From Nocardia flavorosea NBRC 108225 (GTDB taxonomy: Bacteria; Actinomycetota; Actinomycetes; Mycobacteriales; Mycobacteriaceae), in assembly GCF_001613385.1 (NCBI RefSeq), contig NZ_BDCG01000004.1, forward strand, positions 248,001-312,000: a stretch of DNA of 64,000 nucleotides, given 5' to 3'. Shown piece by piece: positions 18,151 to 28,947 of this stretch; position 1 is the first letter of the stretch, and every line of letters begins with the position of its first letter. The position numbers and the translations under genes are program-made. The notes beneath the pieces are model-generated. The model was not told the origin of the DNA, made no database searches, and worked only from the letters and a program-made list of their open reading frames with translations.

Positions 18151-19385
18151 TGTGTGCGCTCCCGGAGGTCACGGTTCAGATCGCGGAACGCCGTGTAGTT
18201 GGCCAGCACTTCGACCTGCCCCGCCGGGCAGGAAGCGATCGCGCGGACCGGGTCCGGCACGGTGGTGTGCTCGACCCCGGCGTAGGTCAGGCGCACCGCC
18301 AGGTCGGTGGCGCGTTCACCGGCGGCCACGACGTGGACATCCTCGAAATGTTCGAAGCGCACATCCCACAGCCACGACAGGTCCTCACCATCGGGGACCT
18401 GCCCGTTCACCGCGATCACCAGGCCCGCGGCGCTGTGGTCGATCATCGACAGCGCTTCCTGCCAGCCGGCCGGATTCTTGGCGAGCAACAGCCGGGCGGC
18501 ATGTTCGCCGACCTGCACGGTGCGGTACCGGCCCGCGATTTCCTGCACGGTGCCGGTGGCCGCGCACGCCTGCTCCACTTCGGCGCCCATGGCCACGGCC
18601 GCCGCAACGGCTTGCGCGGCGTTACCGCGGTTGGCGCGGCCGGGCAGCGCCAACCGGAGGGGGAGCCGGGCACCTTCCGGCCCACAGAGTTTATCCCCGT
18701 CGAGCCACCAATCCGGTTGTGGCCGGGCGAAATCGGTGCCGGTGCTGTGCCAGTGCGGGCCCTCCCACAGAATGGGTTCGCCGCTGCGTGGGCAGCTGGT
18801 GGCATCCATCGCCCAGCCGCTGCCCGCCGCGACCCAGATCACATTGGGATGGTCGTAGGCGATCGAAGTGACCAGGACATCGTCACAGTTTGCGATGACG
18901 ACGGTGTCCGGATGGCGGGCCAGGCCCGAGCGCAGCCGGCGTTCGATCATATTGATCTCGCCGACCCGGTCCAGCTGGTCGCGGCTGAGATTGAGCAGGA
19001 CGACCGCCTCGGGTTTCAGCGCGTCGGTGATATGCGGCAGATGTAGTTCGTCCACTTCGATGGCGGCGAGCGGCGCGTCGCGGTGGGCGTTGAGCGCCGA
19101 GACGATTCCGGCATCCATATTGGCGCCGTCGGCCTGGGTGGCGACCTCGCCGAGGGTGCTCAGCGCGGCGGTGGTCATCCGGGTGGTGGTGGATTTCCCG
19201 TTGGTGCCGGTGATCAGCACGGTCCGCTTGCCGCGGCCGAGTTGCTTCATGATCGTGGGATCGATGCGCAGGGCCAGCAGGCCGCCGATCATCGAACCGT
19301 TGCCACGGCCCGCCTTGCGCGATGCCCACGCCGCCGCGCCGGCCACTCCGAGGGCTGTTCGCCCGCGCACCGAGATATCTGCCAC
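18147..19385 (-). CDS. murT: Lipid II isoglutaminyl synthase, Mur ligase-like subunit
   Basis: This 412-residue protein resembles a Mur ligase: P-loop ITGTNGKSTTTR (residues 58-69), the EVDELHLPHI segment in the central domain and the MurT C-terminal domain. It activates D-Glu of lipid II with ATP and uses ammonia from GatD. The small ribbon insert carried by MurT enzymes is visible but degenerate here: of four expected cysteine positions only Cys198 remains, with Ser201, Ser214 and Thr217 at the others. The start is GTG 19385. Confidence 0.92.
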   Translation of the reverse strand: MADISVRGRTALGVAGAAAWASRKAGRGNGSMIGGLLALRIDPTIMKQLGRGKRTVLITGTNGKSTTTRMTTAALSTLGEVATQADGANMDAGIVSALNAHRDAPLAAIEVDELHLPHITDALKPEAVVLLNLSRDQLDRVGEINMIERRLRSGLARHPDTVVIANCDDVLVTSIAYDHPNVIWVAAGSGWAMDATSCPRSGEPILWEGPHWHSTGTDFARPQPDWWLDGDKLCGPEGARLPLRLALPGRANRGNAAQAVAAAVAMGAEVEQACAATGTVQEIAGRYRTVQVGEHAARLLLAKNPAGWQEALSMIDHSAAGLVIAVNGQVPDGEDLSWLWDVRFEHFEDVHVVAAGERATDLAVRLTYAGVEHTTVPDPVRAIASCPAGQVEVLANYTAFRDLNRDLRERTQ

Positions 19386-19483
19386 GCCGGGCAGTCTAAT
19401 GATCCGCGGCGCTCGCGCTCACTCGGCGCAGGTGAGTTCACGCCCTGGTGACAATATGGGCCCGAAGGCGGCGCGGTTCGCTG

Positions 19484-21268
19484 TCAGAACTGGATATCGA
19501 ACCGGTTCGGGCGGCCGGCGGCGAAGTCGGCGGCGTCGGCCTGGCGCAGCGGTTCGAGTTCGACGGCTCGGTACAGGGTGTAGGTACGGCAGCGCGGCGC
19601 GTCCGATCCGGTGACGGCGAGCAGCGCGTTGACCGCCGCCCGGGCGGATTCGTTGGCGCCCTCCATGGTGGCCAGGTCGATATTCGTGCGCACATAGTCG
19701 CCGGCCAGGAAAAGATTCTCTACCCCGCCGTGCGGTTCGGGGCGGGCGTCCCACGAGCCGGCGGTGTTGATGAGCAGCGGGTCGGCGTTACTGTTCTCGC
19801 CGCGGTCGGCATGCCAGGTGATCCCGGGGTCGAGGAACCAGGAATGCAGATCGGTATCGCGTAGCAGTTCTTCGCGGTCGTTGAGGTGGGCGAGGATCTG
19901 CGCCCACGTTTCCTTCGCGATTTCTTCGTGGGTGCATTCCTTGGCGGTTTTGCCGAACAGGATCCCGGGGGAGTTCCAGTCGGAGATATCCACCGAGAGA
20001 CAGTCCTGGACTGTACCGTCGCCGTATTCGGGCAGTTTGCGCGCCCACAGGGCGTTCTGGGCGATCGAGGTGAGCGACCAGGGCGAGTCGATATAGGCGC
20101 TGTGACCGCTGCCGAGCGCGGCGCCGCGGCGCAGATAGAACTGGATTCCGGTCATCCAGTCGGTGTAGAGACTGCTCATCTTCGCCAGCTCGGGCCAGGC
20201 GGTGAGAATATCGGCGCTCCACAGGTCGCGAGCGCGCTCTGCGGGTAGTGCGACCACGAAATGATCCGCGGTCACGGTCTCGGTGCCGCCGTTCGCCGAA
20301 ACGATCCGGGCGCCGGTGATCCGCCGGTCGGTGATATCGAGTCCGCGGACCTCGGCGCCGAGCTCGAACCGCACACCGAGATCGCGCAACAGCGCCACCC
20401 AGGGGTCGATCCAGGCGGTGTTGGTGGGGCCGTTGAGCACCCGGTCCAGGCCCCCGTCGAAGCCGATCCGCAGCGGGTTGCCGAGGAACTGCTCACCCAT
20501 CGTGCCGATGGTCCGCACGCTGGCCAGCTCGTCCTTGGCCGCGACCAGCAGGCTGGTCAGCGTGCGTGAAACCAGCGCCCGGAACTCGTGTGAGCGCTCG
20601 TGTCCGCCCACGAAATCGAGCCAGGAGGTCCGCTCCCACTGCTGCAGCCGGCGGGCATCGCAGCTGGTGTTGAACACCAGCAGCCGGTTGGCGAAGAACA
20701 ACCCCTCCTGGGGCGGCATCTTCAACATGGTGGAGATCACCGAGGCGAGGCTTTCGCGCATACCGTCGGCGGTCACGGTGGACAGATCGCCGAATGCCAT
20801 CGGGGCGCGGATATCATCGCCGCCGGCCCTGGAGAACCGGGCGTCGGGCGCTGTCACCAGGTTGTCCCATACGCCGTTGCGGTTGGCGGCGAACGGGATT
20901 CGCCGCATCGTGTCGGGGACGTGCTGGTAGAAACCGGGAAAGAAGCGGAAGCCGTGTTCGCCGGGCAGGTCGGGCCGGCCGCCGCTGCCGGTGCCGGGTA
21001 CGCCCATACTGCGGGCCTTCCCGCCCAGTGCCCGGCGTTCGTAGACGGTGACTTCGTACCCGCGTTCGGCGAGTTCGTGTGCCGCGGTGAGTCCGGCGAC
21101 GCCGCCGCCGAGTACCGCGACCCGGGTTTTCGCCGCCGCTACCGGGCCTGCGGGTAGTGCCGCCGCGGCCGCGGCGCCGACTCCGGCGGCTGCCGCCCGG
21201 AGCGCGGTACGCCGGGAAACTACCCCGAAACCGGTGGTCCGCTGATCAGAAGCTGTTGCGGTACCCAT
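19484..21268 (-). CDS. Tat-exported FAD-dependent amine oxidase/phytoene desaturase-like oxidoreductase
   Basis: This 594-residue flavoprotein has a twin-arginine signal near residues 19-46 (SRRTALRAAAAGVG, then an Ala-rich core). The FAD-binding motif VAVLGGGVAGLTAAHELAERG follows, and GVENLFLAGDYVRTNIDLATMEGANESAR near the end is the second flavin contact. The fold resembles hydroxysqualene dehydroxylase/carotenoid desaturase-type enzymes, but the substrate is unknown. Tat export makes sense because the cofactor is inserted before secretion. ATG 21268 is chosen; ATG 21292 is possible and neither has a clear Shine-Dalgarno sequence. The open frame continues far upstream over the EamA gene, but that part is not coding. 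Confidence 0.8.
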   Translation of the reverse strand: MGTATASDQRTTGFGVVSRRTALRAAAAGVGAAAAAALPAGPVAAAKTRVAVLGGGVAGLTAAHELAERGYEVTVYERRALGGKARSMGVPGTGSGGRPDLPGEHGFRFFPGFYQHVPDTMRRIPFAANRNGVWDNLVTAPDARFSRAGGDDIRAPMAFGDLSTVTADGMRESLASVISTMLKMPPQEGLFFANRLLVFNTSCDARRLQQWERTSWLDFVGGHERSHEFRALVSRTLTSLLVAAKDELASVRTIGTMGEQFLGNPLRIGFDGGLDRVLNGPTNTAWIDPWVALLRDLGVRFELGAEVRGLDITDRRITGARIVSANGGTETVTADHFVVALPAERARDLWSADILTAWPELAKMSSLYTDWMTGIQFYLRRGAALGSGHSAYIDSPWSLTSIAQNALWARKLPEYGDGTVQDCLSVDISDWNSPGILFGKTAKECTHEEIAKETWAQILAHLNDREELLRDTDLHSWFLDPGITWHADRGENSNADPLLINTAGSWDARPEPHGGVENLFLAGDYVRTNIDLATMEGANESARAAVNALLAVTGSDAPRCRTYTLYRAVELEPLRQADAADFAAGRPNRFDIQF

Positions 21269-21387
21269 GGCGGGCCACCGATGCTGTGCCATTGTGTCCA
21301 CTACTCGATCCGGATTGCTGTCGCGATTGCGCCATACTCTAACGGGATGGGCTGTCCACGGCGCATCGACCGAGGGGACACTCGGCG

Positions 21388-22479
21388 CTACCGGATCGCG
21401 TGCGCGGCGGGGCGTGCAGCGTCTGTGGGCACGACCGCTCCGGTTACCCTGCCGCCGTACCGAATCAGGGAGGTATCCGGCTCCGGTGCCGGGGCGGATC
21501 CTGCCCCCGATACGGCGCCTTGCTGCGTGTCGAGATCTCCCTGCCCGGATGGGGGGGTTTGCCCGGCCGCTGCCGGGACCTCCCGCCGCGAGCCGGTCGG
21601 TTTGCGGGCGCCCGCGGTGGCTGCAAACGCACCAGCGATGACCACCGCGCCACCGATCAGGCTCGCCGGTGCGGGCTTCTCGCCCAGGAATATCCATGCC
21701 GTGGCGAACCCGACCACCGGAACCAGCAGGGATAGCGGTGCGACGCTCCCCGCCGGGTACCGGGTCATCAGGTAGGTCCACATACCCGACCCGACCACGG
21801 TCGCCAGCACGGCCGTATAGAGCAGAGCCACCAGTGCTGGCCAGCCGTCCGCGGTGAAGGTGTCCAGTAGGGCTTTCATCCCCGTGGTGGGCCCCTCCCA
21901 GACCGCGGATATCGCCAGTAGCGGCAGTACCGGCACTGTGGTGATCCATAGTGTGAGATGCAGCGGATTGAGTCCGGGTGCCTCAACGCTCGCCTGGCGA
22001 GCCCCGATATTGCCCAGTGCCCAGCCGAATCCGGCGGCCAGCGTCAGCAGCACGGGCAGCAGCGCGGCGTGTGCGAACTGGTGCCGGCCGATCAGCGCCA
22101 TACCCGCCACCGCGACGAGCAGCCCGGCGACCTGTACGGGCCGTAGCCGTTCGCGCAGCAGCACTGCACCCAGGACCACTGTGAACGGCGCGGAGGATTG
22201 CAGTACGAGGGAAGCCAGCCCGGTGGGCATGCCGGTTCGCATCGCAGTGAACAGGAAAGCGAATTGCAGGATGCCGAAACCCGTGCCGTAGAGCAGGATC
22301 CAGCGCCATCGCACCCGTGGCCGCGGAATGAACAGTAGCGCGGGCACTGCGATGATCGCGAAGCGCAGGGCGGCGAAGAAGAAAGGTGGGAGGTGGTCGA
22401 GCCCTACCCGGATGGCGAGGAAGTTCACACCCCACAGCAGGACGACGGTCGCGGCGAGGAGGCGGTCACGGGAGGTCAC
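21388..22479 (-). CDS. EamA/DMT-family exporter
   Basis: This 363-residue membrane protein has about ten transmembrane helices in two EamA repeats. The first starts VVLLWGVNFLAIRVGLDHLPP and the second contains TYLMTRYPAGSVAPLSLLVPV and FLGEKPAPASLIGGAVV. Such drug/metabolite transporters export amino acids or toxic metabolites. The last 75 residues are a polar, probably disordered tail, unusual for the family. GTG 22479 is the likely start. The gene is divergent from a LysR regulator, the common arrangement for EamA exporters under LysR control. Confidence 0.88.
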   Translation of the reverse strand: MTSRDRLLAATVVLLWGVNFLAIRVGLDHLPPFFFAALRFAIIAVPALLFIPRPRVRWRWILLYGTGFGILQFAFLFTAMRTGMPTGLASLVLQSSAPFTVVLGAVLLRERLRPVQVAGLLVAVAGMALIGRHQFAHAALLPVLLTLAAGFGWALGNIGARQASVEAPGLNPLHLTLWITTVPVLPLLAISAVWEGPTTGMKALLDTFTADGWPALVALLYTAVLATVVGSGMWTYLMTRYPAGSVAPLSLLVPVVGFATAWIFLGEKPAPASLIGGAVVIAGAFAATAGARKPTGSRREVPAAAGQTPPSGQGDLDTQQGAVSGAGSAPAPEPDTSLIRYGGRVTGAVVPTDAARPAAHAIR

Positions 22480-22509
22480 CGTTCAATCATGGGATGTTTG
22501 AACAATGAG

Positions 22510-22524
22510 AACAATCGAATTGTT
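22510..22524. promoter_or_regulatory. LysR-type operator between the EamA and LysR genes
   Basis: AACAAT-CGA-ATTGTT is a perfect 6-bp inverted repeat in the 71-bp AT-rich gap between divergent starts. Size, symmetry and place fit a LysR-type binding site controlling both genes. Confidence 0.55.
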
Positions 22525-22550
22525 ATGGATGGACGATTTAGAATTACTTA

Positions 22551-23492
22551 ATGATGTCACCGGGTTCGAACTTATCGGTGGAACGGCTCCGCATCCTGCG
22601 GGAATTCGCCGATCGTGGCACGGTCGGCGCCGTGGCAGCGGCCTTGTCGATGACGCCGTCGGCGGTATCACAGCAATTGAAGGTGCTCACCCGGGAGGCG
22701 GGGGTCACCCTGCTCGAACCCAGCGGCCGCCGCGTGCGGCTGACCGATGCGGGCCACGCCCTCGTGGTCCGCGCCGACGAGGTACTGGCCGCACTCGATC
22801 GCGCGGTCGCCGAAATGGCCCACTACCGCGGCTCGCCCCGCGGGCAGGTGCGCGTGGCGGTGTTCCCGTCGGGCGGGGCGCTGCTGCTACCGCATGTCCT
22901 GCCGGCAATGGCGGGCAGCGGCGTCGACATCGTGGCCGGCGACGAGGATGTGCCACCCACCGAGACACCGCGCCTGCTCGCCGATTACGACATCGTGCTC
23001 ACCCACCGCGACGAACGCGCCGCCCCGGTTTCCGGGCCCCGGATCAGCTCCCGGGTACTCATGCGCGAGCCCATCGATGTGCTCGTGCCTCCCGGCCATC
23101 CGCTGGCCGGAAAATCTGCGGTCACGCCGGCGGAACTGGCCGAAGAGGCATGGCTGAGTGTGCGCGGCGGTTTCCCGGTGGACGATGTCTTGCGGTCGAT
23201 CGCCACCGTCACCGGCGTGGCGCCACGAATCGTCCAGCGGCTCAACGATTTCCGAATGATTGAAACCCTGGTGGCTGCCGGCTACGGGGTAGCGCTCATG
23301 CCGCGCTACGTCGTCACCCACACCGGCCTGTCCCAGCTCCGGTTGTCCGGGGTCCGCGCCGCGCGGCTCTACGATCTGGTCACCCGGCCGCGCGCCGATT
23401 CCCGTCCGGCGATCGCGGCCGTACTGGACTCCTTCGTGGCAGCGGCCCGCCGGACCACCGCAGAGCCACCGCCCGCGGCGCCCGGTCAGTAA
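22551..23492 (+). CDS. LysR-family transcriptional regulator
   Basis: This 313-residue protein has an N-terminal winged helix-turn-helix (LRILREFADRGTVGAVAAAL, then TPSAVSQQLKVLTREAG) and a C-terminal substrate-binding-like effector domain from about residue 95. It probably controls the divergent EamA exporter. Two tandem ATGs (22551 and 22554) are possible starts. Its 3' end overlaps the stop of the converging MinD-like gene by 7 nt. Confidence 0.9.
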   Translation: MMSPGSNLSVERLRILREFADRGTVGAVAAALSMTPSAVSQQLKVLTREAGVTLLEPSGRRVRLTDAGHALVVRADEVLAALDRAVAEMAHYRGSPRGQVRVAVFPSGGALLLPHVLPAMAGSGVDIVAGDEDVPPTETPRLLADYDIVLTHRDERAAPVSGPRISSRVLMREPIDVLVPPGHPLAGKSAVTPAELAEEAWLSVRGGFPVDDVLRSIATVTGVAPRIVQRLNDFRMIETLVAAGYGVALMPRYVVTHTGLSQLRLSGVRAARLYDLVTRPRADSRPAIAAVLDSFVAAARRTTAEPPPAAPGQ

Positions 23493-25753
23493 CGGTTGCC
23501 GTACGGATACCCGTCCACATTGGCGAAATCGTCGGCGACCATCGCGGCCAGTTCCAGCAGAGCGAGCCGGGTCGGCTTGCTCACCAGCTCCAGGTCGATC
23601 TCCGCGCCCTCGGCGAGATGATCGTCGAACGGCACCACCTGCACCGCACGGGTGCGGTCCAGGAACAACCGGCGCAGATGATCCAGGTTCACCGAGGTGG
23701 AACCCCGCCGCGAGGCGTTCACCACGACCACCGTCTGCCGCACCAGATGCGAATACCCGTGGTAATCCAGCCAATCCAGCGTCGCGGAGGCGCTGCGGGC
23801 ACCGTCGATGGCGGGTGAGGTCACCAGGACGAGCGAACTCGCCATATCGAGTACCCCGGACATCGCCGAATGCATCAGCCCGGTACCGCAATCGGTGAGG
23901 ATGATGTTGTAGAACGACTGCAGGATCCCTATCGCGCGCCGATAGTCGGCCTCGCTGAACGCCTCGGAAACCGCCGGATCCTGCTCGCTGGCCAGCACTT
24001 CCAACCGGCTCGGCGATTGCGAGGTGTGCGCCCGCACATCCGAGTACCGGGTGATGTTCCGGTCTTCCAGCAGATTGCGCACGGTGGAACGGGTCTGCCG
24101 CGGCACCCGGTGGGCGAGGGTGCCCAGATCGGGGTTGGCGTCGATGGCGATCACCCGGTCGCCGCGCAGTGAGGCGAAGGTGGCGCCCAGGCCGACGGTA
24201 GTGGTGGTTTTGCCGACCCCGCCCTTCAGCGAAAGGATCGCGATCCGGAAATCGCCGTGTACCGGCGCGTTCACCCGGCCCACCAAATCGCGGTGGACCA
24301 CGTCGGCGGCCGATTCACCCGGATTGATCACCCCGCGCGAAACCTTGTGCACCGCCCGGCGCCAGCCGCCCCGGGGTGCCTTGCGTGCACGTTTGAGCAG
24401 GTTCAGATCGTTGACCGAATGACCCGGCTGCCCCGGTTCGGGCATATGCCGCGGCTGGAACTGTCCCTGCGGCGGTTGGCCCGGCTGCTGCTGGAACGAC
24501 TGTTGCGGGGGTTGCTGTCCGCCGCCTGCCTGCGCTGCGGGGTTGCCACCCCAGTCCGGTGAACCGAACTGTCCGGACATCGGATTGCCCACCGGTGGAG
24601 GAGTCTGCTGGAACGGCTGCTGCTGGGGCGGCGCGGCCGGCATCGGCGGCGGAGCCCAGCCGTAGTCCGGGCTACCCGGTGCATCACCCTGTGGTCCGGG
24701 GGCACCGGATTCGGGGGAGCCGGGCGGGGCGTAACCGCCCGGGGCTTGATCGAATCGGCCGCCGCCATCCGCTCCCGGGCCGGTCGCGCCGGGAGCGCTG
24801 TAGGGTGGCTGCTCCGGGTTGTGCTGTCCGGGATAGAGGTTCGGGTCGGCTGCCGGGAACTGTCCGCTGCCGTGCGGTGCACCGCTGTCGGGCCCGGGAG
24901 CCTGGAGCCCCGGCTGTTGCTCGAACTGCCCGCTACTGTGCGGGCCGCCGGCCTCGGGGGCCTGGAATCCACCAGGTTGCGGCGGCTCGAATCCGCCGGG
25001 ACCGGCGGGGGCCTGGTAGGAGTTCGGTTGATCGAACGGGCCGGCGCCCGGGGCGAAGTTCGTGGCCTGGAACTGGTTCGCGTCCGGCGGTGCGAACTGG
25101 CCGCCGGCATATCCGGTGTGCGGGGGCGGGAACTGATTCGGGTCCGGCTGCACGAACTGTCCGCTTCCGTGCGGCGGGTACGGGCCGGGATCCGGCTGCG
25201 TGAACTGGCCGCTCGGGTATCCGGTGTTCGCGGGCACGAACTGATTCGGGTCCGGCGGCGTGAACTGACCGCTGCCGGGTGCGAACTGGTTCGGGTCCGC
25301 CTGGGCGAACTGACCGCCGCCGGGTGCGAAGGATTCGGCGCCGGGTGCGGTGAACTGGCCGGCCGGGGCCGGCGGTGCGAACGAATCGATCGGCGCCGCA
25401 CCATTACCGGCCGGTGCCTGACCGTCCGCACCGGGCGGGGCAAACCCGTTCTGTCCGCCCCATGGACCGTCAGCGGGATCGGCAGGCCACGGTGCCGGCG
25501 CACCGGCCTCGGGAGCCTGGAACTGAAGGTTGCCGGTGGGTGCCGGCTCCGCGTCTGTTCCGGCGGCGTTCTCGTTCACCGCCGCGGTGGAGCTGTCGGT
25601 ATCTACGGACCGCGAATCCGCGTCGGTCTCCGAAGCCGACCCGGTTGCCGGATCGGTGGGCGGTTTTTTCTCCGGCTCAGCGCCGCCGGCGGTATCCGCC
25701 GGTTGACTCGGGGGCCAGGGCTGGGAAGTCGGGTTGTGGTCGTCAGTAGTCAC
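23486..25753 (-). CDS. MinD/ParA-like ATPase with long Pro/Gln-rich N-terminal region (EspI-like)
   Basis: In this 755-residue protein about 470 N-terminal residues are low-complexity and rich in Pro, Gly, Gln and Phe, with recurring SGQF-x-x-PDPNQF units. The C-terminal third is a deviant-Walker P-loop ATPase: [18 protein letters not shown] near residue 507, AIDANPDLGTLAHR, LTDCGTGLMHSAM and VVVVNASRRGS. Proline-rich plus MinD-like architecture is typical of EspI-type proteins linked to mycobacterial ESX secretion. No esx genes are present here, so the link is only by similarity of architecture. The start is GTG 25753. Confidence 0.82.
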   Translation of the reverse strand: MTTDDHNPTSQPWPPSQPADTAGGAEPEKKPPTDPATGSASETDADSRSVDTDSSTAAVNENAAGTDAEPAPTGNLQFQAPEAGAPAPWPADPADGPWGGQNGFAPPGADGQAPAGNGAAPIDSFAPPAPAGQFTAPGAESFAPGGGQFAQADPNQFAPGSGQFTPPDPNQFVPANTGYPSGQFTQPDPGPYPPHGSGQFVQPDPNQFPPPHTGYAGGQFAPPDANQFQATNFAPGAGPFDQPNSYQAPAGPGGFEPPQPGGFQAPEAGGPHSSGQFEQQPGLQAPGPDSGAPHGSGQFPAADPNLYPGQHNPEQPPYSAPGATGPGADGGGRFDQAPGGYAPPGSPESGAPGPQGDAPGSPDYGWAPPPMPAAPPQQQPFQQTPPPVGNPMSGQFGSPDWGGNPAAQAGGGQQPPQQSFQQQPGQPPQGQFQPRHMPEPGQPGHSVNDLNLLKRARKAPRGGWRRAVHKVSRGVINPGESAADVVHRDLVGRVNAPVHGDFRIAILSLKGGVGKTTTTVGLGATFASLRGDRVIAIDANPDLGTLAHRVPRQTRSTVRNLLEDRNITRYSDVRAHTSQSPSRLEVLASEQDPAVSEAFSEADYRRAIGILQSFYNIILTDCGTGLMHSAMSGVLDMASSLVLVTSPAIDGARSASATLDWLDYHGYSHLVRQTVVVVNASRRGSTSVNLDHLRRLFLDRTRAVQVVPFDDHLAEGAEIDLELVSKPTRLALLELAAMVADDFANVDGYPYGNRY
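24560..25340 (-). repeat. GQF/PDPNQF repeats within the MinD-like gene
   Basis: The reading frame carries at least eight copies of a short motif close to [SG]GQF-x-x-[PA]DPNQF at irregular 15-30 residue spacing. The copies are clearest at about 25090-25330. The repeats are degenerate and read only in the coding frame, consistent with selection on a flexible aromatic-containing protein region. Boundaries are approximate. Confidence 0.6.
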
Positions 25754-25919
25754 AGTTCCCCCATCTGCTCGGGTTTTTCGAGCAGAGAGCTCGGCGGCGT
25801 GGAGTCGGCACCAACGCTAGCAGGTGCGGAGCGTAACGCACGCCGGTGGATTCCCGACCTCGGCCGCCGTACCCGGCGAGTGCGGGTGCGGCGGCCGAGG
25901 GTGCTCCGACGAGCTCGGA

Positions 25920-27882
<1,963 letters not shown>

Positions 27883-28053
27883 GGCGGTGCGGAGGGTCGA
27901 CGTTTCACAGGGCCCGGGTGCAGAGCCCACCCGGACCCTGCCCGCGATAATCGCCGAGACAGGGTCGTCGCCACTGCCGGGGCCACAACAGTTAGCGTGC
28001 CCGGGTGCGGTGCGAGTGACCGGACTGTTCCGGCGAGGGTCGAGAGGTCGAGC

Positions 28054-28818
28054 ATGAGTTGGCTGGAGATGCTGGCCGTTTTCGCCGCGGGTATCGCCGC
28101 GGGCGGAATCAACGCGGTCGTGGGGTCCGGAACCCTGATCACCTTTCCGGTGCTGCTCGCCGTGGGCCTGCCGCCGGTGACGGCGAACGTTTCCAACACC
28201 GTCGGTCTCGTCCCCGGTTCGCTCAGCGGCGTCATCGGCTACCGCCGGGAACTGTCCGGGCAGCGGGCCCGGTTGTTGCGATACGGCTCGGCGTCGCTGC
28301 TGGGAGCCGCGGTCGGGGCGGTGCTGTTGCTCAACCTGCCCGAAGACGCGTTCGTCGCGATCGTGCCGGTGCTGATCATTGCCGCGCTGGTGCTGGTGGT
28401 AATGCAACCCCGGCTTTCGGCCTGGGTACGCGAACGGCAGCGCGATAAGGAATCCACGTCCGCGCACGGCGGCCCGATCCTGTTGGCCGCGATTTTCGCG
28501 ACCGGTATCTACGGCGGCTATTTCGGCGCCGCCCAGGGCGTGCTGCTGGTGGGTCTGCTCGGGGTGTTCGTGCAGGACGAACTCCAGCGGCTCAATGCGG
28601 TGAAGAATGTGCTGGCGCTGCTGGCGAACGCATTGGCCGCGGCCGTGTTCATCGCGGTCGCCGAGATCGATTGGCGAGTGGTCGCGCTGATCGCTGCCGG
28701 GTCGATCCTCGGGGGACAGATCGGTGCGCGGGTGGGGCGGCGGCTGTCACCGAATGTGCTGCGCGCGGTGATCGTGGTGGTCGGCACGATCGCGGTGATC
28801 CGCCTGATATTCGGCTGA
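28054..28818 (+). CDS. TSUP (TauE/SafE) family membrane transporter
   Basis: This is a 254-residue integral membrane protein with about seven or eight helices. The first repeat begins AAGGINAVVGSGTLITFPVLL and the second contains GIYGGYFGAAQGVLLVGLLG, both TSUP hallmarks. Family members move sulfite, sulfonates or other organic anions; the substrate here is unknown. ATG 28054 has GAGAGG 6 nt upstream. It is divergent from leuA and shares its 5' region. Confidence 0.9.
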   Translation: MSWLEMLAVFAAGIAAGGINAVVGSGTLITFPVLLAVGLPPVTANVSNTVGLVPGSLSGVIGYRRELSGQRARLLRYGSASLLGAAVGAVLLLNLPEDAFVAIVPVLIIAALVLVVMQPRLSAWVRERQRDKESTSAHGGPILLAAIFATGIYGGYFGAAQGVLLVGLLGVFVQDELQRLNAVKNVLALLANALAAAVFIAVAEIDWRVVALIAAGSILGGQIGARVGRRLSPNVLRAVIVVVGTIAVIRLIFG

Positions 28819-28947
28819 CCAGCAAGTTGTTCGCCTGACCAGTACGAATCCGCCTCGCGCCCACCGGCGTTCGCGGCTTCCGCTGTTCAATACCGGTGAA
28901 TATCGGTACCATCCCTGCGCTTGTTGCGTTACGAAAGAGGTACAGGG

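Noticed and set aside
21269..21949. Upstream extension of the Tat-FAD oxidoreductase frame
   Set aside because: The extension overlaps the EamA exporter on the same strand in another frame, has no domain and would bury the Tat signal.
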